Assembly (NCBI GenBank): GCA_013911715.1
Contig: JACEST010000002.1
Coordinates: 1 to 51,938, forward strand
Direction of reading: 5' to 3'
Source of the DNA: Sphingopyxis sp.
GTDB lineage: Bacteria; Pseudomonadota; Alphaproteobacteria; Sphingomonadales; Sphingomonadaceae
Length of the DNA stretch: 51,938 bases
Each line of letters begins with the position of its first letter. Within the stretch, counting starts at the first letter, position 1. Under the pieces are notes generated by a model that had not been told where the DNA came from, did not search any database, and saw only the letters and a list, made by a program, of their open reading frames with translations. Both the position numbers and the translations under genes were made by a program. This document shows, piece by piece, positions 41,338-49,270 of this stretch.

Positions 41338-41416
41338 TCGTCATTGCGAGCGCAGCGAAGCAATCCAGAGCTGAGCGAGACAACCCTGGATTGCTTCGCT
41401 GCGCTCGCAATGACGG
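41338..41416. repeat. Palindromic repeat, 'GTCATTGCGAGCGCAGCGAA' family
   Basis: The arm cgtcattgcgagcgcagcga continues agcaatccag, and is answered by ctggattgcttcgctgcgct followed by cgcaatgacgg. The stem is about 30 bp and nearly perfect. It lies between the convergent unknown gene and the M2 peptidase gene; only one copy is in the window. Confidence 0.88.
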
Positions 41417-41425
41417 ATCAGGCTG

Positions 41426-43237
41426 TTACCACCCCTTCGCCGCGCCCTTATTCTGCTCTTTCAGCCATTCGAGCAGCGGCGCGAAATATTCGAGCATCGG
41501 TTTGCCCGACATTTCGCGGGTGCCGGTGAAGGCCTCGAGCGCATCGGGCCAGGGCTTCGACGCGCCCAGTTCGAGCATCGCATTGAGCTTCGCGCCGACG
41601 TCCTTATTGCCATAAAAGGAACAGCGGTGGAGCGGGCCTTTCCAGCCCGCTGCGTCGCACGCCGCCTTGTAGAATTGGAATTGCAGCACGCGCGCGAGGA
41701 AATAGCGGGCATAGGGGGTGTTGCCGGGGATATGATATTTGGCACCCGGATCGAAGCTGTCCGTCTGCCGCTCAACCGGCGGGGTAATCCCTTGATATTG
41801 CAGCCGCAGCGCACTCCACGCCTGATTATAGCCCGCAGGCTTGATCGTCCCCGAAAACACGCCCCAGCGCCATTTGTCGACGAGCAGGCCGAAGGGCAGA
41901 AACGCCACCTTGTCCATCGCCTGGCGCAGCAAGAGGCCGGTGTCCTTGTCCGCGCCCGGCACCTTGTCAGCGTCGAGCAGGCCGATCTGGACCAGATAAT
42001 CGGGCGTGATCGACAGCGCGAGCATGTCGCCGATGGCTTCGTGAAAACCGTCGTTGGCGCCGTTCAAATGGAGGAAGCTTTTATCATTATAGGCGCGCTG
42101 GTAATAATTATGGCCGAGTTCATGGTGCACCGTGATGAAATCATCCGTGTTGACCTTGATGCACATTTTGATGCGCAAATCATCCTTGTTATCAAGGTTC
42201 CACGCGCTGGCGTGGCAGATGACCTCGCGGTCGGCGGGCTTCAGAAACTGCGAGCGCGTCCAGAAGGTTTCGGGCAGCGGCGCGAGGCCGAGCGAGGTGA
42301 AAAAGCCTTCGCCATATTTGACCATGTCGATCGGCGTCTTGCCCTTCGCGGTCAAGAGCTCGCCAATGTCATAGCCGATGTCGCCAGCGCCCGGCGGCGC
42401 GACGAGGTCGTAAATGCCGCCCCATTCCTGTGCCCACATATTGCCGAGCAGGTCGGCGCGGATCGCACCGGTCTTGGGCTGAACCGCGTCGCCATATTTG
42501 GTGTTGAGCTTGCCGCGGACAAAGGTGTGAAGCTCGTCATAGAGCGGTTTCACGTCGAGCCACAGCTGGTCCATCGTCTGGCCAAATTGTTCGACCGGCA
42601 TGTCGTAATTGGAACGCCACAGCGCGCCGGTGTCGGCAAAGCCCAGCTCGCGCGCGCCGTCTTTGGCGATGCTGGCGAGTTTGACATAGTCCGCCTTCAT
42701 CGGCTTGCCGACATTATCGTGCCAGCTGGCCCACATTTCCTTAAGCTCTTCGGGGTTGCGGTTGGTCCCCATTTCGGCCTCGATATCCGAGCCACTGATG
42801 GGTTGGCCGCGCAGCGTGCCCTTGCCCTTGCCATAGAGCGAGCCGAGCTTGGTCGCGATGGTGGCAAGCTCCGCCGCCGCACCGTCGCGCGTTGGGGCGG
42901 GCAGGACGAGGCCGGTGCGCAGCATCAGCAATTTGCGCTTGGTTTCGGCGTCGAGCCCCGCCGCCTGATCATATTTCGCCGCCGCGAGCGCGAGGTTGAC
43001 CTGGAGCTTGGTGTCTTCCTCACCCTGCTGCGCCGCCAGCGCGTCGGTGTCGTCGGTGATGAAGGTGTTGTTGATCCAATAGACTTTGGACGCACGGTTC
43101 GATTGGGCGAGCAGCTTGGTCTCGGCGTCGGCGACAAAGGCCTTGGCATCGGCGGCAGTGGGCGCAGCATCTTGCGCGTTCGCGGGTGCGGCGGCGAGCG
43201 CCAGGCCAAGCGCCAGCGCGGAAACGAAGTTTTTCAT
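41426..43237 (-). CDS. M2-family peptidyl-dipeptidase (ACE homologue)
   Basis: M2 enzymes are zinc dipeptidyl carboxypeptidases related to angiotensin-converting enzyme. The 603-aa protein has a Sec signal peptide (MKNFVSALALGLALAAAPAN, followed by AQ), so it should be periplasmic. The zinc motif HELGH is at residues 372-376, followed by ANDGFHEAIGDMLALS with the third ligand Glu. The start at 43237 begins the signal peptide and has GGGGAA upstream; longer frames are not supported. No functional partner is adjacent. Its physiological substrate in bacteria is unclear. Confidence 0.92.
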   Translation of the reverse strand: MKNFVSALALGLALAAAPANAQDAAPTAADAKAFVADAETKLLAQSNRASKVYWINNTFITDDTDALAAQQGEEDTKLQVNLALAAAKYDQAAGLDAETKRKLLMLRTGLVLPAPTRDGAAAELATIATKLGSLYGKGKGTLRGQPISGSDIEAEMGTNRNPEELKEMWASWHDNVGKPMKADYVKLASIAKDGARELGFADTGALWRSNYDMPVEQFGQTMDQLWLDVKPLYDELHTFVRGKLNTKYGDAVQPKTGAIRADLLGNMWAQEWGGIYDLVAPPGAGDIGYDIGELLTAKGKTPIDMVKYGEGFFTSLGLAPLPETFWTRSQFLKPADREVICHASAWNLDNKDDLRIKMCIKVNTDDFITVHHELGHNYYQRAYNDKSFLHLNGANDGFHEAIGDMLALSITPDYLVQIGLLDADKVPGADKDTGLLLRQAMDKVAFLPFGLLVDKWRWGVFSGTIKPAGYNQAWSALRLQYQGITPPVERQTDSFDPGAKYHIPGNTPYARYFLARVLQFQFYKAACDAAGWKGPLHRCSFYGNKDVGAKLNAMLELGASKPWPDALEAFTGTREMSGKPMLEYFAPLLEWLKEQNKGAAKGW

Positions 43238-43356
43238 TAATGTGGTTCCCCGGCTCGTTAATCTTGACAGCTCAAACGCTGTTCCAATTTTCGTCATGTT
43301 GGCTCAGCGATGGCCTCGCTGTTTCAGCATCTATGGCGCATTGTGGCAACCCCGCT

Positions 43357-43386
43357 CCATAGACCCTGAAACAAGTTCAGGGTGAC
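43357..43386. repeat. Palindromic repeat, 'CCTGAAACAAGTTCAGGG' family, half copy
   Basis: Thirty bases are identical to 20849-20878. The opposite arm expected upstream is decayed (around 43303-43335, ctgtttcagcat is still visible). The gap 43238-43454 otherwise holds nothing recognisable. Confidence 0.8.
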
Positions 43387-43454
43387 GGCAATGAATGCCA
43401 ATCAAGCCGTCGCATCGACAGAAGGGCACGGCTATTCGACGAACAGCGAAAACT

Positions 43455-44210
43455 TCAAGCGGTCAGGAATTCGGCGATTGCCGCGCCCAGCGCTGCCTCG
43501 GTCACGCTCGACATGTGGGTGCCCGGCACCTCGACATAGCGGGCATCGTGCAAGGCGTTGGCGAGGTCGGGCGCGCTGCCATTGTCGCGGTCGTCGGCCC
43601 CGCACACCACCAGTGTTGGCATGGTTACGCGCGCGAGCAGTGCGGGATCGGTATCGGTAAAGCTGTGCAGCAAATGCGATGCCGCGATGCGGTCGACGCC
43701 CATGGTTTTCATAAACTGGATCGCCAGCCATATGTCATCGCCGCGCTTCGCCGTGTCGAACCCGGCGATGGCGCGGTGAAAGAAATCGCCGCGCCGCTGC
43801 CACCCTGCCAGCCCGCTGAGTCCCATGCCGCCGAGGATCAGGCGGCGAGGCCGGAGCCCGCCGACCACGGCGCGGATGCTGGTCCGCGCGCCGAGCGAAA
43901 ATCCGCCGAGATCAAAATGATCAAGCGCCAGATGGTCGATCAGGTCGGTGAGATCATCGACCAGCACATCGGGCGGATAATGGACCGCATCATGCGGCGC
44001 ACCGCTGTCGCCATGGGCGCGCAGATCGGGCATGATAACGCGGTAGCCCGCCGCCTCAATACGCGCGGCATGGCCGAATTTAATCCAGTTGACGGTGGCG
44101 CTCGAAAACAGGCCGTGGAGCAGGATGACGGGCGGCCCATCGCCCAGTTCGCGCCAGACGAGCGATATGCCGTCGCGCGCGGCGAAGCGGTGGCGGGTGG
44201 GGTCGGTCAC
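43455..44210 (-). CDS. Alpha/beta-fold hydrolase
   Basis: This 251-aa hydrolase has the oxyanion region VILLHGLFSS (residues about 28-37), the nucleophile elbow GGFSLGARTSIRA, and a catalytic His near the end in VPGTHMSSV. The substrate is unknown. Translation starts at GTG (44210), which overlaps the vapC stop as GTGA (44207-44210). It is thus the third gene of a vapB-vapC-hydrolase run. A role in the toxin system is not established. No signal peptide is present. Confidence 0.85.
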   Translation of the reverse strand: MTDPTRHRFAARDGISLVWRELGDGPPVILLHGLFSSATVNWIKFGHAARIEAAGYRVIMPDLRAHGDSGAPHDAVHYPPDVLVDDLTDLIDHLALDHFDLGGFSLGARTSIRAVVGGLRPRRLILGGMGLSGLAGWQRRGDFFHRAIAGFDTAKRGDDIWLAIQFMKTMGVDRIAASHLLHSFTDTDPALLARVTMPTLVVCGADDRDNGSAPDLANALHDARYVEVPGTHMSSVTEAALGAAIAEFLTA

Positions 44211-44608
44211 AATGTTTCAACCGCAACGGTGAGGCCCGATGCCCTGACCTTGCCGATCAGCCGTTCGTCTGCCGACACCAACGCGATGCCGCGTTGCCGC
44301 GCGAGTGCCAGATATACACAATCATACACGGGATGCCCCAAGCTGATGGCAAGATCGAGCGCGTTGTGCATCAAATCTGGCGAGGCAACCCGTTCGCCAA
44401 TCATCCTGTCCAAAATCGGCATCACGGACAGCGCGGATTGCCCGTCGATGTCGCCCTGCATTGTCTTGCGCCAAAGACCATTGGCGACCTCTGACCAGAG
44501 CAAGTCAGGCGCGATCAGGTCGTTGGAGCGAGCGATCTCAAGCGCTGCTTCGGTTCCGGTTTCATCAACCAACCATTTGAATGCCACGCTGGCATCGACC
44601 ACTTTCAC
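44207..44608 (-). CDS. vapC: VapC/FitB-type PIN-domain toxin
   Basis: The 133-aa PIN domain should be an RNase that is inhibited by the partner antitoxin. Acidic metal ligands are visible: D5 (MKVVDASVAFKWL), E40 (LLWSEVANGLWR), D96 (HPVYDCVYLALAR) and D114 (LVSADERLIGKV). All are intact, so it is probably functional. Its ATG overlaps the antitoxin stop by ATGA (44605-44608), and its stop overlaps the hydrolase start. Targets in this family are often tRNAs or rRNA; none can be read here. Confidence 0.92.
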   Translation of the reverse strand: MKVVDASVAFKWLVDETGTEAALEIARSNDLIAPDLLWSEVANGLWRKTMQGDIDGQSALSVMPILDRMIGERVASPDLMHNALDLAISLGHPVYDCVYLALARQRGIALVSADERLIGKVRASGLTVAVETL

Positions 44609-44841
44609 CGCTTGTCGCGCTCTTCATTGATCAATCGCCAGCCCTCGACCGAACCGGGACGATTGGCGGTCAGCGCCCTTGCGCGCTCCGATAACTGCAT
44701 TTTTTCCTCTGGCGATGCCGGGCCGCCGCGTTCCAACGCAGCCCGCACTTCGGCTTCCAGCGAGCGACCATTCAAGGTCGCCAGCAATTTATATCTGTGG
44801 ATAACGGCATCATCCAGATTGCGGATCAAAATCTGTCCCAT
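44605..44841 (-). CDS. vapB: FitA/VapB-type ribbon-helix-helix antitoxin
   Basis: The 78-aa antitoxin begins MGQILIRNLDDAVIHRYKLL, followed by ATLNGRSLEAEVRAALE, the ribbon-helix-helix pattern of FitA-like VapB proteins; the rest wraps the toxin. The start at 44841 gives this N-terminus; the longer frame to 44934 runs through the operator. Overlap with vapC (ATGA) couples their synthesis. A perfect dyad at 44850-44866, immediately upstream, is the likely autoregulatory operator. Confidence 0.9.
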   Translation of the reverse strand: MGQILIRNLDDAVIHRYKLLATLNGRSLEAEVRAALERGGPASPEEKMQLSERARALTANRPGSVEGWRLINEERDKR

Positions 44842-44849
44842 GCGGCAAT

Positions 44850-44866
44850 GATAGCATAATGCTATC
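44850..44866. promoter_or_regulatory. vapBC operator palindrome
   Basis: GATAGCAT-A-ATGCTATC is a perfect 8-bp inverted repeat with a one-base centre, 9 bases before the vapB start. Its placement and symmetry fit a VapB ribbon-helix-helix binding site. Confidence 0.75.
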
Positions 44867-44953
44867 GTCGCCTCAACACAGCGGGCCCACATGCGCGCGG
44901 CAGGCCCCACCTGGGCGTCGCGCCGCACAGGCATCCGCTAAACAGCTCGCCCT

Positions 44954-45601
44954 TTATCGCGCCACCAGCCCCTTTTGCTCCATCCGCCATCGGGCCATTT
45001 CGATGCGGTCTTGCCCGAAAAAGGGCTCGTCATCGAACAGAAGCGTTGGCACGCCCCAATGACCGGCGGCTTCGAGCGCGGCCTGATTGGCGTGGATTTC
45101 GGCGTCGAGCGTTTCGGCATCGGACGCGGCTTCGGCTTCCAGCTCAGCAAAGTCGAGGTCCGCGCGGTTTGCGGCACCGGCAAGGTGATCGCCTTCATGC
45201 CAGTCCTCCTGACCACCCCAAATGAGCATGCCGACCTCGTGACAAAAGGCGAGGCTTTTGCCCCGCCGCGCCGCCGCTTGCCCCAGCCGGGTGAGGCGGA
45301 AGATATGCGGCTGCTCCGCCGATATTTCGCGCGTCATCACATTCTGGACGATCGGGTCGGGGCGCGGCAGGCCGAATGGGATGGCATGAAACTGCGCCAC
45401 GCGCACCATGTCGCGAAAGGTGTAGCCCAGCCAGTTGGGGTGGTTTTTTTCAAAGAAATCGGGCTGGCGGATCGCGAGCGGATAGACCGGACGAACGATG
45501 ATATCGACGTCATGGCTTTCGGCGAGCGCGCGATACCGCCCGATAGCAAGATAGCTGTAGGGCGAGCGAAAGGACCAGAAGAGGTCGGCGGTGAGGGTCA
45601 T
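44954..45601 (-). CDS. 2-hydroxychromene-2-carboxylate isomerase / DsbA-like protein
   Basis: The 215-aa protein belongs to the DsbA-related glutathione transferase (kappa/HCCA isomerase) group. The N-terminus LFWSFRSPYSYLAIGRYRAL has Ser where DsbA has its CxxC, as in HCCA isomerases, which use glutathione for cis-trans isomerisation in naphthalene catabolism. GVPTLLFDDEPFFGQDRIE is the cis-Pro region. No other aromatic-degradation gene is near, so a different glutathione-dependent role is likely. It lies alone between vapB and asd. Confidence 0.85.
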   Translation of the reverse strand: MTLTADLFWSFRSPYSYLAIGRYRALAESHDVDIIVRPVYPLAIRQPDFFEKNHPNWLGYTFRDMVRVAQFHAIPFGLPRPDPIVQNVMTREISAEQPHIFRLTRLGQAAARRGKSLAFCHEVGMLIWGGQEDWHEGDHLAGAANRADLDFAELEAEAASDAETLDAEIHANQAALEAAGHWGVPTLLFDDEPFFGQDRIEMARWRMEQKGLVAR

Positions 45602-45683
45602 GCCACACTTGTGTCAGCCCGGTCTGGCTAACGCAACTGGCGTTATCCACGCCTTTGCATCAAAACCCTCGATCCGCTCAATC

Positions 45684-46709
45684 TCACCCCTTTTTCAAAT
45701 GCCGCCGCCCGAGCAACTCCGCGATCTGGACCGCGTTCAGCGCTGCGCCCTTGCGCAAGTTATCGGACACGCACCAAAAGGCGAGGCCGTTGTCGACGGT
45801 CGAGTCATCGCGTACGCGGCTGACGAAGGTAGCATAATCGCCGACGCATTCGACCGGGGTGATATAGCCGCCGTCTTCGCGCTTATCGACGAGCATCACG
45901 CCGGGGGCCTCGCGCAGGATGCGCTGGGCGTCTTCGGCGCTGAGTTCATTTTCAAATTCGACATGCACCGCCTCCGAATGGCCAACGAACACCGGCACGC
46001 GGACGCAGGTGGCAACGACCTTCACCTTGGGGTCGAGGATCTTCTTGGTTTCGACCACCATCTTCCATTCTTCCTTGGTCGAACCATCGTCGAGGAATTT
46101 GTCGATGTGCGGGATGACGTTGAAGGCGATCTGCTTCGTGAATTTCTGCACATCCTTTTCATCGCCGACGAAAATCTGGCGCGTCTGGTTCCACAGCTCG
46201 TCCATCCCTGCCTTGCCCGCGCCGCTGACCGATTGATAGGTCGCGACAACGACGCGCTTGATCGTGGCAACATCGTGGAGCGGCTTCAATGCGACGACCA
46301 TCTGTGCGGTCGAGCAATTGGGGTTGGCGATAATATTCTTGCGCTTGTAACCGTCGATTGCGTCGGGGTTCACCTCGGGCACGATCAAGGGCACATCGGG
46401 GTCCATGCGGTACAGCGACGAGTTATCGATCACGACGCAGCCCGCCGCCGCCGCGCGCGGAGCGTGGATTGCGGTCGCTTCCGACCCGATGGCAAAGATC
46501 GCCAAGTCCCAGCCGGTGAAATCGAAATTCTCGATATTCTGGCATTTCACGGTGCGGCCACTGTCGCCAATTTCGACATCCTCGCCCTGGCTGCGCGACG
46601 AGGCGAGCGCGGCGAGTTCGGCAATCGGGAATTCGCGCTCTGTGAGAATCGCGAGTATTTCGCGCCCGACATTGCCCGTGGCTCCGGCGACGGCGATACG
46701 ATAACCCAT
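45684..46709 (-). CDS. asd: Aspartate-semialdehyde dehydrogenase
   Basis: Asd makes aspartate semialdehyde from aspartyl phosphate with NADPH, feeding lysine, diaminopimelate, methionine and threonine synthesis. The 341-aa protein has the coenzyme loop VAGATGNVGREIL (residues about 7-19), the catalytic Cys132 in ANPNCSTAQMV, and the family segments SVSGAGKAGMDEL and CVRVPVFVGHSEAVHVEFEN. Length and start are standard. It follows the rplS operon terminator and a palindromic repeat and is probably transcribed on its own. Confidence 0.96.
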   Translation of the reverse strand: MGYRIAVAGATGNVGREILAILTEREFPIAELAALASSRSQGEDVEIGDSGRTVKCQNIENFDFTGWDLAIFAIGSEATAIHAPRAAAAGCVVIDNSSLYRMDPDVPLIVPEVNPDAIDGYKRKNIIANPNCSTAQMVVALKPLHDVATIKRVVVATYQSVSGAGKAGMDELWNQTRQIFVGDEKDVQKFTKQIAFNVIPHIDKFLDDGSTKEEWKMVVETKKILDPKVKVVATCVRVPVFVGHSEAVHVEFENELSAEDAQRILREAPGVMLVDKREDGGYITPVECVGDYATFVSRVRDDSTVDNGLAFWCVSDNLRKGAALNAVQIAELLGRRHLKKG

Positions 46710-46732
46710 GGTAACAGCCTTCTTTCAATAAA

Positions 46733-46867
46733 CCCGTTCGCCCTGAGGAGGGGCTGAGCCTGTCGAAGCCCCATCTCGAAGGGCTTTGCGCGCTGGCCGG
46801 CCCTTCGAGACACCATTTTGCCCTTCGACAAGCTCAGGGACAAAATGGCTCCTCAGGGGGAACGGAG
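46733..46867. repeat. Palindromic repeat, 'CCGTTCGCCCTGAGGAG' family
   Basis: The element opens cccgttcgccctgaggag and closes with the inverse ctcctcagggggaacgg, with nested arms cttcgagatggggc/gccccatctcgaag-like and cattttgcccttcga/gggacaaaatg inside. It is about 135 bases long and lies between rplS and asd. A related half copy is at 51520-51546. Confidence 0.8.
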
Positions 46868-46891
46868 GTGGAAATCGATCTGACATAAACG

Positions 46892-46931
46892 AAAACGGCC
46901 GGGGCCGCATTAGAGCGGAACCGGCCGTTTG
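46892..46931 (-). terminator. Terminator after rplS
   Basis: AACGGCCGG (46894-46902) and CCGGCCGTT (46921-46929) form a perfect 9-bp stem, followed on the minus strand by TTTTCGTTT. It lies about 45 bases downstream of the rplS stop and ends the trmD-rplS transcript. Confidence 0.85.
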
Positions 46932-46976
46932 TGGAAGCTGCAAAAGCTGGGGTGTGAGAGCGTTTGCCCTTTCCCC

Positions 46977-47348
46977 TCAGCTGGCGTCCGACCGGTTGTC
47001 GCGGCGCTCGGCAATACGCGCCGATTTGCCAGTGCGTCCGCGCAGATAATAGAGTTTCGCACGGCGCACCGCGCCCTTGCGAACAACAGTGATGCTGTCG
47101 ATGTTGGGCGAATAGAGCGGGAAGACGCGCTCGACGCCTTCACCGAACGACATTTTGCGCACGGTGAAGTTTGATCCCATGCCCTTGTTCGAGCGCGCGA
47201 TGCACACGCCTTCGAAATTCTGGACGCGGGTGCGTTCGCCTTCGACCACTTTCACGCCAACCTTCAGCGTGTCGCCGGGACGGAATTCGGGCAGCGCCTT
47301 GGCGGCCTTGGCAATTTCTTCGGCTTCAATCGTCTGGATGAGGTTCAT
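46977..47348 (-). CDS. rplS: 50S ribosomal protein L19
   Basis: L19 sits at the interface of the two subunits. The 123-aa protein has the expected FRPGDTLKVGVKVVEGERTR segment, VQNFEGVCIARSNKG, FTVRKMSFGEGVERVFP and the YLRGRTGKSARI ending. It is the last gene of the rpsP-rimM-trmD-rplS cluster and follows trmD by 6 bases, so it must share a transcript with it. A terminator follows. Confidence 0.97.
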   Translation of the reverse strand: MNLIQTIEAEEIAKAAKALPEFRPGDTLKVGVKVVEGERTRVQNFEGVCIARSNKGMGSNFTVRKMSFGEGVERVFPLYSPNIDSITVVRKGAVRRAKLYYLRGRTGKSARIAERRDNRSDAS

Positions 47349-47354
47349 GACCCT

Positions 47355-48191
47355 CTAGTCCTTATCTTCACGCCGCGCGCCAGAGGCAGGTCGGGCCCGA
47401 GCGCCGATATGGCGCTCCCAAAGGTCCGGCCTGCGTAACCGTGTATGATCCTCCGCCTGCCGTTTCCGCCAGGCCGCGATCTTCGCATGATCCCCCGATC
47501 GCAGCACTTCGGGGATCGTGCGCCCTTCCCACTCAGCGGGCCGGGTATAGTGCGGATATTCGAGCAAACCGTGTTCAAACGATTCGTCATCCCCACTGGA
47601 AGCCGCGCCCATTACGCCGGGAAGCAGCCGAATGCAAGCATCGAGCAGCATCAGCGCCGCGACCTCGCCTCCCGACAAGATGATGTCGCCCATGCTGACC
47701 TGTTCGATGGCCGGGCGGGCGTCGAACAGCCGTTCGTCAAGGCCTTCGAACCGCCCGCACAGGATGATGACGCCGGGGCCTTGGGCCAGTTCGCGGACGC
47801 GGGCTTGGGTGATCGGGGTGCCGCGCGGCGTCATGGCGAGGATGGGGAGAGTCTCCCTCTCCCCTTCAGGGGAGAGGGCCGGGGAGAGGGGGAGTCCGGT
47901 CGAACCAGTTGACTCCCCCTCTCCCAACCCTCTCCCCTGAAGGGGAGAGGGCTTCTTGGTCGCCACCGCATCCACCGCCCGTGCCAGCACATCGGCGCGC
48001 AGCACCATCCCCGCCCCGCCGCCCGCCGGTGTATCATCCACCGTGCGGTGCTTGTCGGTGGCAAAATCGCGAATGTTGGTGGCCGCGCACGACCAAATCC
48101 CTTCGCTCAGCGCGCGCCCCGCCATGCTGTGTCCCAGCGGCCCGGGGAACATGTCGGGATAAAGCGTGAGGATGTGGGCGGCGAAAGTCAT
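47355..48191 (-). CDS. trmD: tRNA (guanine-N1)-methyltransferase with in-frame repeat insertion
   Basis: TrmD methylates G37 of tRNAs that read CNN codons, preventing frameshifts; it is usually essential. Conserved parts are present: ILTLYPDMFPGPLGHSMAGR, TVDDTPAGGGAGMVLRADVL, ILCGRFEGLDERLF and SMGDIILSGGEVAALMLLDA. Between residues about 80 and 115 is a foreign Gly/Pro/Ser/Glu-rich stretch (PSPLQGRGLGEGES, then GLPLSPALSPEGERETLP). It is encoded by a palindromic repeat at 47855-47951. The 278 aa exceed the usual 240 or so. The frame is kept, so the protein is presumably active, with a long surface loop. Confidence 0.93.
   Translation of the reverse strand: MTFAAHILTLYPDMFPGPLGHSMAGRALSEGIWSCAATNIRDFATDKHRTVDDTPAGGGAGMVLRADVLARAVDAVATKKPSPLQGRGLGEGESTGSTGLPLSPALSPEGERETLPILAMTPRGTPITQARVRELAQGPGVIILCGRFEGLDERLFDARPAIEQVSMGDIILSGGEVAALMLLDACIRLLPGVMGAASSGDDESFEHGLLEYPHYTRPAEWEGRTIPEVLRSGDHAKIAAWRKRQAEDHTRLRRPDLWERHIGARARPASGARREDKD
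47855..47951. repeat. Palindromic repeat inserted in frame in trmD
   Basis: Two 24-base self-palindromic arms, ccctctccccttcaggggag (47855 on) and ccctctcccctgaaggggag (47928 on), flank a second pair ggagagggggagtc/gactccccctctcc. The element resembles intergenic repeats of proteobacteria but here is translated. No other copy of this family is in the window. Confidence 0.88.
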
Positions 48192-48192
48192 G

Positions 48193-48525
48193 TCATTCCA
48201 AGTTGTGCCGCTGCATCGCTACTTTTCGGTTCCTCAACCGCCACCGGAGAGCACAGAAATTGATCATGAGGATCATGGCAAACCCAACGCCGTCCTCGAC
48301 ACGCCAGCCATTAATCCAATCGAACGGTGAATGCGTTTCGCTTGTGAATAAGGACGCCAGCATAAGAACGGAGAGCGGTGCGATCGACGCAATTCCCACA
48401 GCCAAAAGCCAATGCAGCGCCAGCCGCTGCCTTTGAGGCATGATAGCCGAAAGCGCCAAGCTGATCGGCAACGTGAATGCGGCCACAATGAAAAATCCCG
48501 AGATCCAATCCGAATCAATCGCCAT
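48193..48525 (-). CDS. Small membrane protein of unknown function
   Basis: The 110-aa frame has three hydrophobic segments (FFIVAAFTLPISLALSAIM; WLLAVGIASIAPLSVLMLASLF; GVGFAMILMINFCAL) and a basic C-terminus. I do not recognise it. The ATG at 48525 overlaps the last base of the PIN toxin stop (TGATG), so it is probably translated with the toxin. A TTG at 48537 is a less likely start. It ends 1 base before the trmD start codon, squeezed between the toxin pair and trmD. Confidence 0.65.
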   Translation of the reverse strand: MAIDSDWISGFFIVAAFTLPISLALSAIMPQRQRLALHWLLAVGIASIAPLSVLMLASLFTSETHSPFDWINGWRVEDGVGFAMILMINFCALRWRLRNRKVAMQRHNLE

Positions 48526-48899
48526 CACATCGCCCAATTCTCAACCTTCAGCCCCGGCACATCGGCGAAATCACTTTCATTCTCGGTTACCATGATCAGG
48601 CCATGCGAGAGAGCGTGGGCCGCAATCAAGCGATCATAGCTGGCCCGCCGGAATGGCAAGCTGGTGTATGCCAGCGCCGCCTTGAAGTCGAAATCCAGTA
48701 CCGGCACTTCTTCGACAAAGGCCTGCAGTTGCTCCACTGCGGGCGGCTTGTTGTTGACCGAACCATAGGCGACCTCGGCATAAGCAATCGCCGACGTTAC
48801 CATGTCGCCAACATCGCATTCGGCAGCGCGTCGCACGACGCCTTCGTCGTCGTTCATGACCAGCGCTATGATGACGTTGCTGTCGAGCAAGTATTTCAA
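48525..48899 (-). CDS. vapC: VapC-type PIN-domain toxin (partner of AbrB-like antitoxin)
   Basis: The 124-aa PIN domain should be a Mg-dependent RNase. Metal ligands D6 (MKYLLDSNVIIALV), E42 (AYAEVAYGSV), D89 (SYDRLIAAHALSHGL) and the NESDF group at 107-111 are intact. It overlaps the antitoxin gene by ATGA (48896-48899). The stop overlaps the following membrane-protein gene. This pair lies between rimM and trmD, where a ribosomal operon is normally uninterrupted. Confidence 0.92.
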   Translation of the reverse strand: MKYLLDSNVIIALVMNDDEGVVRRAAECDVGDMVTSAIAYAEVAYGSVNNKPPAVEQLQAFVEEVPVLDFDFKAALAYTSLPFRRASYDRLIAAHALSHGLIMVTENESDFADVPGLKVENWAM

Positions 48900-49261
48900 T
48901 CGTCATCGCCCCGCGCATATTTCTCCCAACGAAGCGGGCGCTCGTCGAACATGCGATCTTGCGGTTCGATGTACCGCAGGTTCGTTGCCGAGCCAGCGAC
49001 TTTGGCAATGTTGAACTTTCGCTTTGGTTGCTCAATTGGTTCATAGCTCAAGAACTGCCCGTCCTCGATGACCAGTTCCATTTCCATGCCTGCGGTCAAT
49101 TTGGTTCCCGCCGGAATTCGAACTGCAAGCGAATTGCCCGACCGAAAAACCTTGGTCGTGTGCGTTTGTTTGTCGATGCGCTCCAACCAAGGCATCGAAC
49201 CGGCCAAACGTTCGAAATCGAACTTTCGCCGTTCTTCGTTGAGATGGTTCTTGTTGGTCAT
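48896..49261 (-). CDS. vapB: AbrB/SpoVT-fold antitoxin (VapB-type)
   Basis: The 121-aa protein has an AbrB (swapped-hairpin) DNA-binding domain near residues 36-72: TKVFRSGNSLAVRIPAGTKL, followed by TAGMEMELVIEDG. Flanking it are a charged N-terminus of about 30 residues and a toxin-binding C-terminus (EPQDRMFDERPLRWEKYARG). GGAG lies 7 bases before the ATG. A perfect dyad at 49271-49293, just upstream, is the likely autoregulatory site. The unusually long N-terminus is worth noting. Confidence 0.9.
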   Translation of the reverse strand: MTNKNHLNEERRKFDFERLAGSMPWLERIDKQTHTTKVFRSGNSLAVRIPAGTKLTAGMEMELVIEDGQFLSYEPIEQPKRKFNIAKVAGSATNLRYIEPQDRMFDERPLRWEKYARGDDD

Positions 49262-49270
49262 AAGGAACTC

